A stretch of 26,652 nucleotides of DNA from an uncultured Clostridia bacterium (GTDB lineage Bacteria > Bacillota > Clostridia > UMGS1883). The stretch spans positions 1 through 26,652 of the forward strand of contig CAKSNY010000033.1 of the NCBI GenBank assembly GCA_934476455.1, read 5' to 3'. How positions within the stretch are numbered: position 1 is the first letter of the stretch; each line of letters starts with the position of its first letter. Below, piece by piece: positions 1 through 6,967 of this stretch. The notes beneath the pieces were generated by a model, which was not told where the DNA came from, did no database searches, and was given only the letters and a program-made list of their open reading frames with translations. The translations under genes and the position numbers were made by a program.

Positions 1-318
1 ATGGTGAATGATTTAATGGCGGGCATTATAGAACAGGTGGCGGATTATAAAAGCAAAACAAACTCAATCGGGTTTTCATTCAGATATTATGTTGAGGGAA
101 TTATAAAGAATCCTGATATAAAAATGATCTCGATTGACGGCGCTGCACCGACCTCCGAAAACATCAGAAACGGCAGTTACCCCATTCTTACGCCGATTTA
201 TGCTGTTACATACAAGGAAAATCAAAACGGCAATGTAGATAAATTACTTGAATGGATTTTATCCGATGAGGGGCAATACATTATAAACGAAACAGGTTAT
301 GTGGGAATAAAAAATTAG
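1..318 (+). CDS. PstS-like periplasmic/extracellular binding protein, C-terminal part (5' end outside window)
   Basis: This open frame starts at the first base of the window, so its ATG may be an internal methionine and the gene is probably cut by the window edge. The 105 residues resemble the last third of PstS/PBP-like substrate-binding proteins: an 'IGFSFRYYV' strand, a 'GSYPILTPIYAVTY' segment (residues about 59-72, matching the conserved 'YP..RP.Y' region of PstS) and a C-terminal 'WILSDEGQYIINETGYVGI' helix-strand. The role would be capture of phosphate or another small oxyanion outside the membrane, but no ligand residues are visible in this part. The next gene starts 12 nt after the stop with its own ribosome binding site, so the two are likely co-transcribed. 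Family assignment is fairly good; the substrate is a guess. Confidence 0.6.
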   Translation: MVNDLMAGIIEQVADYKSKTNSIGFSFRYYVEGIIKNPDIKMISIDGAAPTSENIRNGSYPILTPIYAVTYKENQNGNVDKLLEWILSDEGQYIINETGYVGIKN

Positions 319-330
319 GAGGACAACACA

Positions 331-1959
331 ATGAAAAAACTATTATCAATTATTTTAACTGCCGCAATATCAGCAACAACATCAATTTCGGCTTTTGCTA
401 ATGACAAGACAAATATAACCGTTCATAATACGGAAAAGCACGGCTTGTATATAACTGTCGGCGGAACGAAAATATATTGCGATAAAACCGAACTGCCGTT
501 TATTGACGAAAACGACAGGACGCAAATTTCCGTCCGTGCCGTCAGCAATGCGTTGGGCAAAAAGGTAGATTGGAACGATACCGACAAGACAGTCACAATT
601 TCAGATTATAACGATGACAAAAATACTGTTATTTTTACTATTGATTCCAAATCAATGCTTAAAAATAATAAAGCAGTCAATATGGATACAGAACCTAAAA
701 TATTCAACAATCATACATATGTGCCGCTTAAGTTTTTGGGTGAGGCTTTTGGATGTGATGTAGACTATACAACCGAAGACAGATTTTCGGATATAACCGT
801 AAGCCGCATATCTGATTTTGCAGGATTCAATCAGGCTGACAGTATTACCGTATGGGGCGATATAGAAGGCCTTTTCCACGAAGCCGGAGCGCTTGGCTCT
901 ATAATGCCGTATGAAGGTGAAGCGCCTGACTTAAATGCAAATTATATAAGCGCATATAGGGTAACAATGCCTGAGAATGACACTAATTCGGAATTTGATG
1001 TCTATTGGGACACCTTGTATCATAAAACTTTTGTAAAAACGGGCGGCGTTTTATATACGGCAAATGAAGCCTTCCCTCGCTTTTTGGATTCCCTTTTGGA
1101 AGCAGGCGGCGATGCGATTTATGTTGTTGATGATAAGGACAGAGAGTTGTTTGCAAAATACGGTTGGAATATAAATTATAAACTTGCGTCGCTTACAGAT
1201 ACTTTGCCGCAATTTAATGAGTTTGGCGATTTTTCCGCAAATGAGTATTATTATCTCTATAACAATGAACTTTCAAAGGATATTGGACTTGATTTAAGCA
1301 AGTATGCCGAAAAAGCTGTAACGGTTGATATTTATCAGCTTCGTGAGGGTATGCCCGAAAAATTTTATCCCATAACCACTGCAAGAGGTATCGTTGTTAA
1401 ATACGAAAACGAAATTATAGGAGCGTTTATAAGCACAGGGCGACACCAAGTTGAAAATGCCTGCAGCTTATCGGGAAAGGGCTTTGACGAGATAACAAAT
1501 ATGAATTTTGCAGACTTTATTGCACCTTTGCTGAACTCCGAAGATGATTTAAAATCAAAAACGCCGGAAGAAATCATTAAAATGTATTGTGAGGCTTTGA
1601 ATAAAAAAGATGAAGACACAGCAATACAGTGTATTGCAAAAACTACAATGTTCGGCGGCGTTACGTCGAACCTGTTAAATACGGAATTATATGACAGTAT
1701 ACCGCATTTGCCGCTGACAAATAAAACCTTTGTCAAGGACGGCGAAAGACGGATTGACAATATAAAATCAATTTCAAATGTGGAAATTAAACCCCATGAT
1801 AATAAAAATTCAGACGAAAAGCATAAGTCTTATACGGTAACCTTTGATGCCGAATATGTGCGGGAAGAAGCAATCTCAAACGGAAATCAGTATTGGATAT
1901 GCACGATGGTTTACGAATCCGATAACACCGGTTGGAAAATATCTTCTTTCGGGCATTGA
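331..1959 (+). CDS. Exported stalk-domain (copper amine oxidase N-terminal-like) protein with C-terminal NTF2-like domain
   Basis: A 542-residue exported protein. Residues 1-23 form a signal peptide (KK start, hydrophobic core, cleavage after AFA). Residues about 42-158 match the copper-amine-oxidase N-terminal-like 'stalk' domain common in clostridial surface proteins, with paired motifs 'ISVRAVSNALGKKVDW' and 'YVPLKFLGEAFGCDVDY'. No amine oxidase catalytic domain is present, so this is not an enzyme of that family. The middle part (about 160-405) is unrecognised. From about residue 409 ('TPEEIIKMYCEALNKKD') to the end the sequence looks like an NTF2/DUF4829-type fold. The start is set by TTAGGAGGACA just upstream. 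The first 30 coding bases are identical to those of the following SLH gene, suggesting duplication of the export cassette. A cell-surface or envelope role is inferred. Confidence 0.75.
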   Translation: MKKLLSIILTAAISATTSISAFANDKTNITVHNTEKHGLYITVGGTKIYCDKTELPFIDENDRTQISVRAVSNALGKKVDWNDTDKTVTISDYNDDKNTVIFTIDSKSMLKNNKAVNMDTEPKIFNNHTYVPLKFLGEAFGCDVDYTTEDRFSDITVSRISDFAGFNQADSITVWGDIEGLFHEAGALGSIMPYEGEAPDLNANYISAYRVTMPENDTNSEFDVYWDTLYHKTFVKTGGVLYTANEAFPRFLDSLLEAGGDAIYVVDDKDRELFAKYGWNINYKLASLTDTLPQFNEFGDFSANEYYYLYNNELSKDIGLDLSKYAEKAVTVDIYQLREGMPEKFYPITTARGIVVKYENEIIGAFISTGRHQVENACSLSGKGFDEITNMNFADFIAPLLNSEDDLKSKTPEEIIKMYCEALNKKDEDTAIQCIAKTTMFGGVTSNLLNTELYDSIPHLPLTNKTFVKDGERRIDNIKSISNVEIKPHDNKNSDEKHKSYTVTFDAEYVREEAISNGNQYWICTMVYESDNTGWKISSFGH

Positions 1960-1982
1960 TAAAGAATTAGGAGGACAGTACA

Positions 1983-3197
1983 ATGAAAAAACTATTATCA
2001 ATTATTTTAACAATTACAATGCTTTGCTCTATGGCAATAACTGTATTTGCCGATGATACAACCCCAAAAACCTCGGCAACATCTGTTCCAGCAAGCAAAT
2101 GGGCAGCAGATAGTATTGAAATTGCAAGAAAAATAAATATTATAAGCGGGAACTATAACTTCCCCGGGGCAATTACCCGTGAAGAATTTTGTGAACTTGT
2201 ATTCAATTATATTAAAAATTTTCCCGGATCGGCTTTCTCGGTGGGTATAATAAAACCTCCTTTTAACGATACGGATAATGAACATATTGAAGTGCTGAAT
2301 GCATTGGGCATTATCAAAGGAAAATCCGAAACGGAGTTTGCTCCGAACGATTCGCTTACACGTGAGGAAGCCGCAGCCATTCTCTGCCGTTTGATAAGCA
2401 AAATATATCCCGGTTGGGATGCGACGGCGCAATACTTTGATTTTGCCGACAGCGGGGAAATTTCCGATTGGGCAATGAATGATATTCAAGTCATCTGCAA
2501 TATGGGTATTATGCAGGGCGTGGGCGATAACAGATTTGCACCAAAGGAGTTATATACCACTGAACAGGCTGTTGCAACGCTTGTGAGAGTATATAATAAT
2601 TTTGCAAAATCAAATGATATATCAAGTACCGAAAATCTTGTTGATGAAAAATTTATGATTTTATCACTTCCTTGGGGCGAAAAGTGGGAAAATATAAAAA
2701 ACCGCTCTGCTCTTTCAGCAGCAAGCGTGGTTGTCGATGACGGTAACAGCTTTGCAGTTGAGATAAGCAATGCTGAATTTTTGGGTGTGAACGGGAAAAT
2801 GGGATTACTGTTTTCAGGGTCAAACGATGCCTTTCCGTCAGTCGGGCTTGTAAAAGCTTATTTTACCTATGATGAAAAAGACGAAAAAGAAATTCTGACC
2901 CAAGGAAACAAAATATACGGTGAAAGAAAAAGTTACTTTCTTGACAAAAACGGAATTGAAAATCCTCTGAACCCACCTGCATGGTACAGTGATGAAAATA
3001 TGGATAACAGTCTGAAAGCAGATGAAAGGGCGTATTATGAAAAACTTTTAAGCGATAAGGGTGTTGAAGAAACGAGAGCTGATGCAATACTTAGAGGTCC
3101 TCTTGTTGTTATATCGGTAAATGAAGATGATAATATAGTTACAATAAACGGAAATAAAGCGGCAGACATATTTAATTTAAGAAATTATATGCCGTAA
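1983..3197 (+). CDS. S-layer homology (SLH) domain surface protein, 3' end rearranged
   Basis: A 404-residue exported protein. The signal peptide is residues 1-23 (cleavage after VFA). Three SLH repeats follow at about 38-78, 93-141 and 151-208; the second and third carry the typical hydrophobic-GI-GxG/GKS...F.P...TREEAA pattern. SLH repeats bind pyruvylated secondary cell-wall polymer and hold proteins on the cell surface. The remaining 195 residues are unrecognised. The gene follows the stalk-domain gene by 23 nt and shares its ribosome binding site and first 31 coding bases. The last residues run straight into a serpin C-terminus in another frame: the TAA stop lies inside the serpin-derived sequence, so the natural C-terminus may have been lost. 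The SLH call is firm; the C-terminal part is unknown. Confidence 0.85.
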   Translation: MKKLLSIILTITMLCSMAITVFADDTTPKTSATSVPASKWAADSIEIARKINIISGNYNFPGAITREEFCELVFNYIKNFPGSAFSVGIIKPPFNDTDNEHIEVLNALGIIKGKSETEFAPNDSLTREEAAAILCRLISKIYPGWDATAQYFDFADSGEISDWAMNDIQVICNMGIMQGVGDNRFAPKELYTTEQAVATLVRVYNNFAKSNDISSTENLVDEKFMILSLPWGEKWENIKNRSALSAASVVVDDGNSFAVEISNAEFLGVNGKMGLLFSGSNDAFPSVGLVKAYFTYDEKDEKEILTQGNKIYGERKSYFLDKNGIENPLNPPAWYSDENMDNSLKADERAYYEKLLSDKGVEETRADAILRGPLVVISVNEDDNIVTINGNKAADIFNLRNYMP

Positions 3198-3334
3198 CCT
3201 CGATCGGTATGGGCGGCTCGGCACTTCCGCCGGAGCCGATAGAGCTTAAATTTAATAAACCGTTCTATTTTGCAATTCGTGATAATACAAGCTGAGAAAT
3301 CTTATTTATGGGAAGATATGCTTTTGCAAAATAA
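3191..3334 (+). pseudogene. Serpin C-terminal remnant (reactive-loop end to C-terminus) with in-frame TGA
   Basis: Frame 2 from 3191 reads A-V-T-S-I-G-M, then 'GGSALPPEPIELKFNKP', 'FYFAIRDNTS', a TGA stop at 3293-3295, 'EILFMGRYAFAK' and TAA at 3332-3334. This is the hallmark end of a serpin (serine protease inhibitor): the post-reactive-loop 'P..I.F...PF.F.IRD' strand and the terminal 'LFMGR' strand. The TGA sits where serpins normally have glycine (GGA to TGA is one change). No serpin core lies upstream; instead the sequence joins the SLH gene's end out of frame at about 3190. TGA serves as a normal stop elsewhere in the window (for example at 11928), so recoding is unlikely. It is a dead fragment left by a deletion or recombination. 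Confidence 0.7.
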
Positions 3335-3351
3335 AGGTTTACCGATCATAT

Positions 3352-3645
3352 TTATGATAAAGAAGTAGCTTTTATAAAATCCATTAGAAGTTTACCGACT
3401 CCCTCTGACTGCATTTCAGTAAGAACAAAAATCCCTTCAATATATTCACCGTTTAGTCCGATAAAGCCTTGTATTTTTTGACCATTTTCATACACATAAA
3501 CTTCTGCCTGTGAAAGCATCTCTTTCACTAAATCAAAATTATTTTCCCAATATTGGGCAGGAATAAAATAATGTGTTTTTAGATTAGTCTCTAACCATAT
3601 CTCTGCAACCTTGCTTATATCTGCCCTCTGTAATTTTCTAATCAT
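3352..3645 (-). CDS. Truncated GNAT-family N-acetyltransferase
   Basis: A 97-residue protein resembling the N-terminal two thirds of GNAT acetyltransferases: an 'IRKLQRADISKVAEIW' first strand and helix, a central 'VYVYENGQKIQGFIGL' strand pair, and acetyl-CoA-binding motif A as 'QSEGVGKLLMDFIK' near residues 79-92. The chain stops right after motif A. Family members are usually about 140-150 residues, so the last strands and helix (motif B) are missing and no continuation is seen in other frames. The internal ATG at 3645 is chosen because GGAG lies 8 nt upstream; an in-frame ATG 15 nt earlier lacks such a site. The gene converges on the serpin remnant, 17 nt away, so both genes seem cut by the same rearrangement. 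Probably inactive. Confidence 0.6.
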   Translation of the reverse strand: MIRKLQRADISKVAEIWLETNLKTHYFIPAQYWENNFDLVKEMLSQAEVYVYENGQKIQGFIGLNGEYIEGIFVLTEMQSEGVGKLLMDFIKATSLS

Positions 3646-3684
3646 AATATATCTCCACAATGAAATTCCGACTTATTTTTTTCT

Positions 3685-3712
3685 ATAATACCATATTACG
3701 CATATTTTGGAA
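3685..3712 (-). promoter_or_regulatory. Possible promoter of the truncated GNAT gene
   Basis: On the minus strand TTCCAA (3707-3712) and TATTAT (3685-3690) are separated by 16 nt, about 40 nt upstream of the GNAT start. The -35 box is a poor match, so this is a tentative call. Confidence 0.3.
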
Positions 3713-3731
3713 CGTTTTTTTACAAAAAAAT

Positions 3732-3760
3732 GACCGCTGACTTTGACTTTGTCAGCGGTC
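3732..3760 (-). terminator. Rho-independent terminator of the ABC importer operon
   Basis: A perfect 10-bp stem (GACCGCTGAC with GTCAGCGGTC) and 9-nt loop. Read on the minus strand it is followed at once by a run of seven T (3724-3730 on the other strand is all A). It lies about 150 nt beyond the stop of the ABC ATPase gene and before the GNAT gene. Confidence 0.75.
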
Positions 3761-3761
3761 T

Positions 3762-3788
3762 GGAGCTGTTTAATTTTTAAACAGCTCC
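3762..3788. repeat. Second hairpin, GGAGCTGTTT inverted repeat
   Basis: A perfect 10-bp inverted repeat (GGAGCTGTTT / AAACAGCTCC, 7-nt T-rich loop) next to the terminator hairpin. The same arm start, GGAGCTGTT, forms the outer part of the 44-bp palindrome at 15761-15804. Either a tandem terminator or a dispersed palindromic repeat. Confidence 0.6.
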
Positions 3789-3907
3789 TTCTTTCAGGGG
3801 GATAGGGAAAAAAGCTTCGGAACGGACAAACATCAGGCATAATGCAACAGAACCCAATATGTCTTTTTGCACTCCGGGTTTTTTACATCCACTTTTTGCT
3901 ATGGTGT

Positions 3908-4690
3908 TTAGTTCCCGCATTCTATGCTTATCTCGTTAAACTGCTGTAAAATATCATCCGTGGTAAGACGTTTTTTGTTTTCCCCGTCAATGTCAAGCAC
4001 ACAGTGCCCTTCGTGCATCATAATTGTACGTGTGCCGTAATCCACGGCATAGCGCAGATTGTGCGTAACCATAAGCGTTGTTATCTTTTCGCGCTCGACA
4101 ACCTTTTTTGTAAGCTCCATAACGATATCACCGGATTTTGGGTCAAGGGCGGCGGTATGTTCGTCAAGCAGCAAAAGCTTGGGTGTTACCATAGTTGCCA
4201 TAATAAGAGCAAGCGCCTGGCGCTGCCCGCCTGAGAGTGCGCCTGTAAGAACATTCAGCCTGTCTTCCAAGCCAAGTCCCAAAACCTCAAGCTGTGAGCG
4301 GTAGAAATCCTTTCTTTTGTGATTAAGACCGCTTGTCAGATTGAAAGGCTTAAGTTTATTGTCTGCTATGGACATATTTTCAAAAATCGTCATAGAGGGG
4401 CATGTTCCCATTGCGGGGTCCTGAAACACGCGCGCAATTTTTTCAGCGCGCTGATAGTTTTTTTTGCGCGTTATATCTGTTTTATCAAGAACTATACTGC
4501 CGGAATCCGGTGTCACGTCACCCGATATAACATTCAGGATAGTTGTTTTTCCCGAACCGTTAGAGCCTACGACGCAGACAAACTCTCCCTCTTTAATGTC
4601 AAGCGAAAAATCCGAAAACAAAACCTTTTCGTCAACAGTTTCCTTGTTAAAAGTTTTATTTATATTTGAAAGCTTAAGCAACGTCGTCAC
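3908..4690 (-). CDS. ABC transporter ATP-binding protein of predicted tryptophan importer (TrpZ-like)
   Basis: A 260-residue cytoplasmic ATPase that would drive import through the adjacent permease. Walker A is 'GSNGSGKTT' (42-50), the Q-loop region 'ARVFQDPAMGTCPSMT' follows, the signature is 'LSGGQRQALAL' (about 153) and Walker B/D-loop is 'LLLLDEHTAALDPKSGD' (about 172-188) with the H-loop in 'LMVTHN'. The 'DEHTAALDP' form, with H after the catalytic E, is typical of the ATPases paired with ABC_sub_bind (PF04392) lipoproteins. The start is a GTG that overlaps the permease gene by 17 nt; a TTG three codons on is possible. The operon is headed by a T-box with a Trp specifier, so tryptophan or a precursor is the expected substrate; this is inferred from regulation, not from the protein. 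Confidence 0.85.
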   Translation of the reverse strand: MTTLLKLSNINKTFNKETVDEKVLFSDFSLDIKEGEFVCVVGSNGSGKTTILNVISGDVTPDSGSIVLDKTDITRKKNYQRAEKIARVFQDPAMGTCPSMTIFENMSIADNKLKPFNLTSGLNHKRKDFYRSQLEVLGLGLEDRLNVLTGALSGGQRQALALIMATMVTPKLLLLDEHTAALDPKSGDIVMELTKKVVEREKITTLMVTHNLRYAVDYGTRTIMMHEGHCVLDIDGENKKRLTTDDILQQFNEISIECGN

Positions 4691-5558
4691 CCCGTTTCAA
4701 AACAAAATTGTTAATACAAAGCGTAAGTATAAACAGCACAGATATTATAAGGTTGAGGTCATACGCTTCAAAGCCTGCGCTAAGTGCGACGGATATACAA
4801 GCCTTGTATATTATCATTCCGATAATAACTGCCGTTGTTGTTTTCATAAAGCTCATCTTACGAAAAACGGTGCTGCCGATAATAACGGCTGCAAGCCCCA
4901 TAACAACCTTGCCTGTACCGCCAGCAATATTAAAGCTGAAAGTACTTTGCAGATTTACCGCACCGGAAAGCGCTACAAGCCCGTTTGCAAGCGACAGCCC
5001 CAGAATTTTCATACTGCCGGGGTTTTTGCCGAGAGAAACAACCAATTTTTCGTTATCGCCCGTGCTTCTTAAAAGAAAGCCTGATTTTGTCTTTAAGTAA
5101 AGATCAAGCAGAAGCTTTACAAAAACGATGATTACAAAAACCGCAAAAAGCTTAACGTAAACAGATGCAGTGCCCTCGGGGAAGATGTGGGAAAACGATG
5201 AAAAAATTGTTTCTTCGTTTATAAGGTTTGCGGTGGGACGCCCGACAATGCGGTAGTTAACCGAATAAAGAAGCGTCATCACAAGTATTCCCGATAATAG
5301 ATCCTTTATTTTAAGCTTTACGTGTAAAATTCCCGTAAGCGCACCTGCAACCATTCCGGCTGCAAAGGATAGGGGAAGTGAAAGCCAGGGGTTAAGCCCG
5401 GCTGTAATCATCCTTGTGGCGACGGCACTTCCCAAAGGAAATGTGCCGTCAACCGAAAGGTCTGCAAAATCAAGAACTTTATAGCTTATATACACACCGA
5501 GGGCAAGTATTCCGTATATCAAGCCTTCCAAAAGTATTCCCAAGATAATATCTGTCAT
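4674..5558 (-). CDS. ABC transporter permease of predicted tryptophan importer (TrpY-like, LivH-type fold)
   Basis: A 294-residue integral membrane protein with about eight or nine hydrophobic segments, of the BPD_transp_2/LivH-like permease class: 'LLEGLIYGILALGVYISYKVL' near the N-terminus, then 'DLSVDGTFPLGSAVATRMI' and a central 'SLANGLVALSGAVNLQS' segment preceding 'GKVVMGLAAVIIGS', the conserved region that contacts the ATPase. This 'F.DLSVDG.F.LG' signature is characteristic of permeases paired with PF04392 binding proteins. It starts 17 nt after the binding-protein stop and overlaps the ATPase gene, so all three are one transcript. The role is the membrane channel of the importer. Confidence 0.85.
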   Translation of the reverse strand: MTDIILGILLEGLIYGILALGVYISYKVLDFADLSVDGTFPLGSAVATRMITAGLNPWLSLPLSFAAGMVAGALTGILHVKLKIKDLLSGILVMTLLYSVNYRIVGRPTANLINEETIFSSFSHIFPEGTASVYVKLFAVFVIIVFVKLLLDLYLKTKSGFLLRSTGDNEKLVVSLGKNPGSMKILGLSLANGLVALSGAVNLQSTFSFNIAGGTGKVVMGLAAVIIGSTVFRKMSFMKTTTAVIIGMIIYKACISVALSAGFEAYDLNLIISVLFILTLCINNFVLKRGDDVA

Positions 5559-5575
5559 TTATAAAACCTACTTTT

Positions 5576-6598
5576 TTACTTATTTGTTGTTACCTTTTCA
5601 GCAGATGCAGCAAGTGCGCCGTCTGTTTTTATACCGAATTTTTCGGCAACATCTGTATTTATGGTAAGCTTGCTGTCTTTGATTGTTTCAAACGGCATTT
5701 TTGAAATATCGCCGCCGTCCAAAACCTTTGCAGCCATTTGACCGGCTTGTTTTCCAAGCTCGAAATAATCAAGCCCGGCGCAGGCAAGGCAGCCGTTTTT
5801 AACCTGTTCTTCCTCAGAGCCGAATACGGGTATGTTCTTTTCACCGGCTTTTTGAAGTAAAAGCGCCAGATTGTTTACAACCGTGTTGTCTGTAAGGTTC
5901 GATATGCAGTCAACCTTTCCGACAACGGTGTCAATTGCCTGCGAAACCTCGGCTTCTGTTCCGATACCCTTATCAACGATTTCAAAACCGTATTCGGGAG
6001 CAAGTTTTTTGTACTCTTCAATAGTACTTACAGAATTGGACTCGCTTGTTGTATAAAGAATACCTATTTTTTTAGCTTCGGGCAAAAGCTCGCGTATAAA
6101 TTCAAGCTGCTGCTTTACGGGCAGCTTATCGCTTATACCGCTTATACCCTTAGAAGCCTTTGTCTCACTTACGGCAAGCTTTGCGGCAATAGGGTCTGAA
6201 ATTGCGTTAAACACCACGGGAATGTTTTTTTCAAGGCAAACAGCATAAAGTGTTTGTGCCGACGGAGTGGAAATTCCGCATACAAGGTCTTTCTTACCGT
6301 TTGCAAAGGTTTGTGCGATTGTTTCCGCCATTGACGGGTCATTTTGCGCAGACTTAAAATCAATCTCTACGTTTTCTCCGTCAACGTAGCCGTTTTCCTT
6401 AAGCCCTTCGATAAAACCCTCACGGCAATTATCAAGCGACGGGTGGTCGGCAATCTGTGTAACGCCTATTTTATAAACCTTTGTTTTTTCGCTGCCGGAG
6501 GTGTTTTCGCTGTTCTTTTTATCGCCGCATCCGCAGAGAATTAACGAAAAAGCCAAAAGAACGGTAAGAAGTTTTGCTGCTAATGTTTTTGTTTTCAT
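5576..6598 (-). CDS. ABC transporter substrate-binding lipoprotein (TrpX-like, PF04392 family)
   Basis: A 340-residue secreted lipoprotein. Lipobox 'LCGC' with Cys24 as the lipidation site follows a KTK start and hydrophobic core. The mature part begins 'KVYKIGVTQIADHPSLDNCREGF' and continues 'GLKENGYVDGENVEIDFKSAQND', the typical opening of ABC_sub_bind proteins, with later 'IPVVFNAISDPIAAKL' and 'IPVFGSEEEQVKNGCLA'. The ATG at 6598 is preferred since AAAGGA lies 8 nt upstream; an in-frame ATG at 6607 sits inside that ribosome binding site. It captures the substrate outside the cell for the two following genes. Family relatives include streptococcal TrpX. A T-box just upstream with a UGG specifier makes tryptophan the likely ligand. 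Confidence 0.85.
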   Translation of the reverse strand: MKTKTLAAKLLTVLLAFSLILCGCGDKKNSENTSGSEKTKVYKIGVTQIADHPSLDNCREGFIEGLKENGYVDGENVEIDFKSAQNDPSMAETIAQTFANGKKDLVCGISTPSAQTLYAVCLEKNIPVVFNAISDPIAAKLAVSETKASKGISGISDKLPVKQQLEFIRELLPEAKKIGILYTTSESNSVSTIEEYKKLAPEYGFEIVDKGIGTEAEVSQAIDTVVGKVDCISNLTDNTVVNNLALLLQKAGEKNIPVFGSEEEQVKNGCLACAGLDYFELGKQAGQMAAKVLDGGDISKMPFETIKDSKLTINTDVAEKFGIKTDGALAASAEKVTTNK

Positions 6599-6632
6599 TG
6601 TAAACATCCTTTCTTTTTGAAAAAATAAAAAA

Positions 6633-6660
6633 TCCCGACAGTATCATTATACTGTCGGGA
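6633..6660 (-). terminator. T-box attenuator terminator
   Basis: A perfect 12-bp stem (TCCCGACAGTAT with ATACTGTCGGGA, 4-nt loop) followed on the minus strand by a long T-rich run, about 35 nt before the lipoprotein start. Its 5' arm begins with the TCCC that the antiterminator also needs, so the two structures exclude each other. Confidence 0.9.
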
Positions 6661-6905
6661 CGATTAAACAAACCGTGGTGCCACCCCACTTTGAGACCGA
6701 AGCCTCCTCAACAGTTACTCCGCAAGCGGAAATAACCTGCGCCTGTAACGTGACGCCCACGTCGGCAGCTAATAGAAAAACCGTTCGCCGCCGCTCCTCA
6801 GAGACCCATTCACAAGGGCGCTGCGCACCGTACCTCACACCAACGACGGCTCGCTTTCCGCAGCAAATCCAAGCTACTATTTCTCATCAAGGGATTTAAA
6901 ATAAA
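6633..6905 (-). promoter_or_regulatory. T-box riboswitch, specifier UGG (tryptophan)
   Basis: This fills the gene-free stretch between the ABC lipoprotein and the GTPase gene. On the minus strand it begins with the usual Stem I opening 'GATGAGAAATAGTAGC' and carries the T-box core GGGGTGGCACCACGG at 6673-6687. This can pair through ACG/CGU and GGG/CCC with CGTCCC at 6658-6663 to form the antiterminator; the same CCC belongs to the terminator at 6633-6660. On the 3' side of Stem I the sequence 'GAATGGGTC' places UGG (6806-6808 on the + strand as CCA) in the specifier-loop position, predicting uncharged tRNA-Trp as effector. Low charged tRNA-Trp would switch the importer on. The T-box itself is near certain; the specifier was aligned by eye. 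Confidence 0.9.
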
Positions 6906-6921
6906 TATTTATTTTTAGTAT

Positions 6922-6950
6922 ATATTATCACCGTAAATTCAATTTGTCAA
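6922..6950 (-). promoter_or_regulatory. Promoter of the T-box/ABC importer operon
   Basis: On the minus strand TTGACA (6945-6950) and TAATAT (6922-6927) are 17 nt apart, placing the start of transcription near 6915, just ahead of Stem I of the T-box. Confidence 0.8.
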
Positions 6951-6967
6951 CAATTTTTTTGAAAAAA

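Noticed and set aside
2007..2489. 160-codon minus-strand frame opposite the SLH gene
   Set aside because: It is antisense to signal peptide and SLH repeats; Cys/Arg-rich and without family features.
3293..3295. TGA inside the serpin tail read as glycine or tryptophan (recoded genetic code)
   Set aside because: Genes here end normally with TGA (for example the ABC-2 permease at 11928 and the AraC gene at 18562), other genes show no internal TGA, and the serpin core is missing anyway. A pseudogene is simpler.
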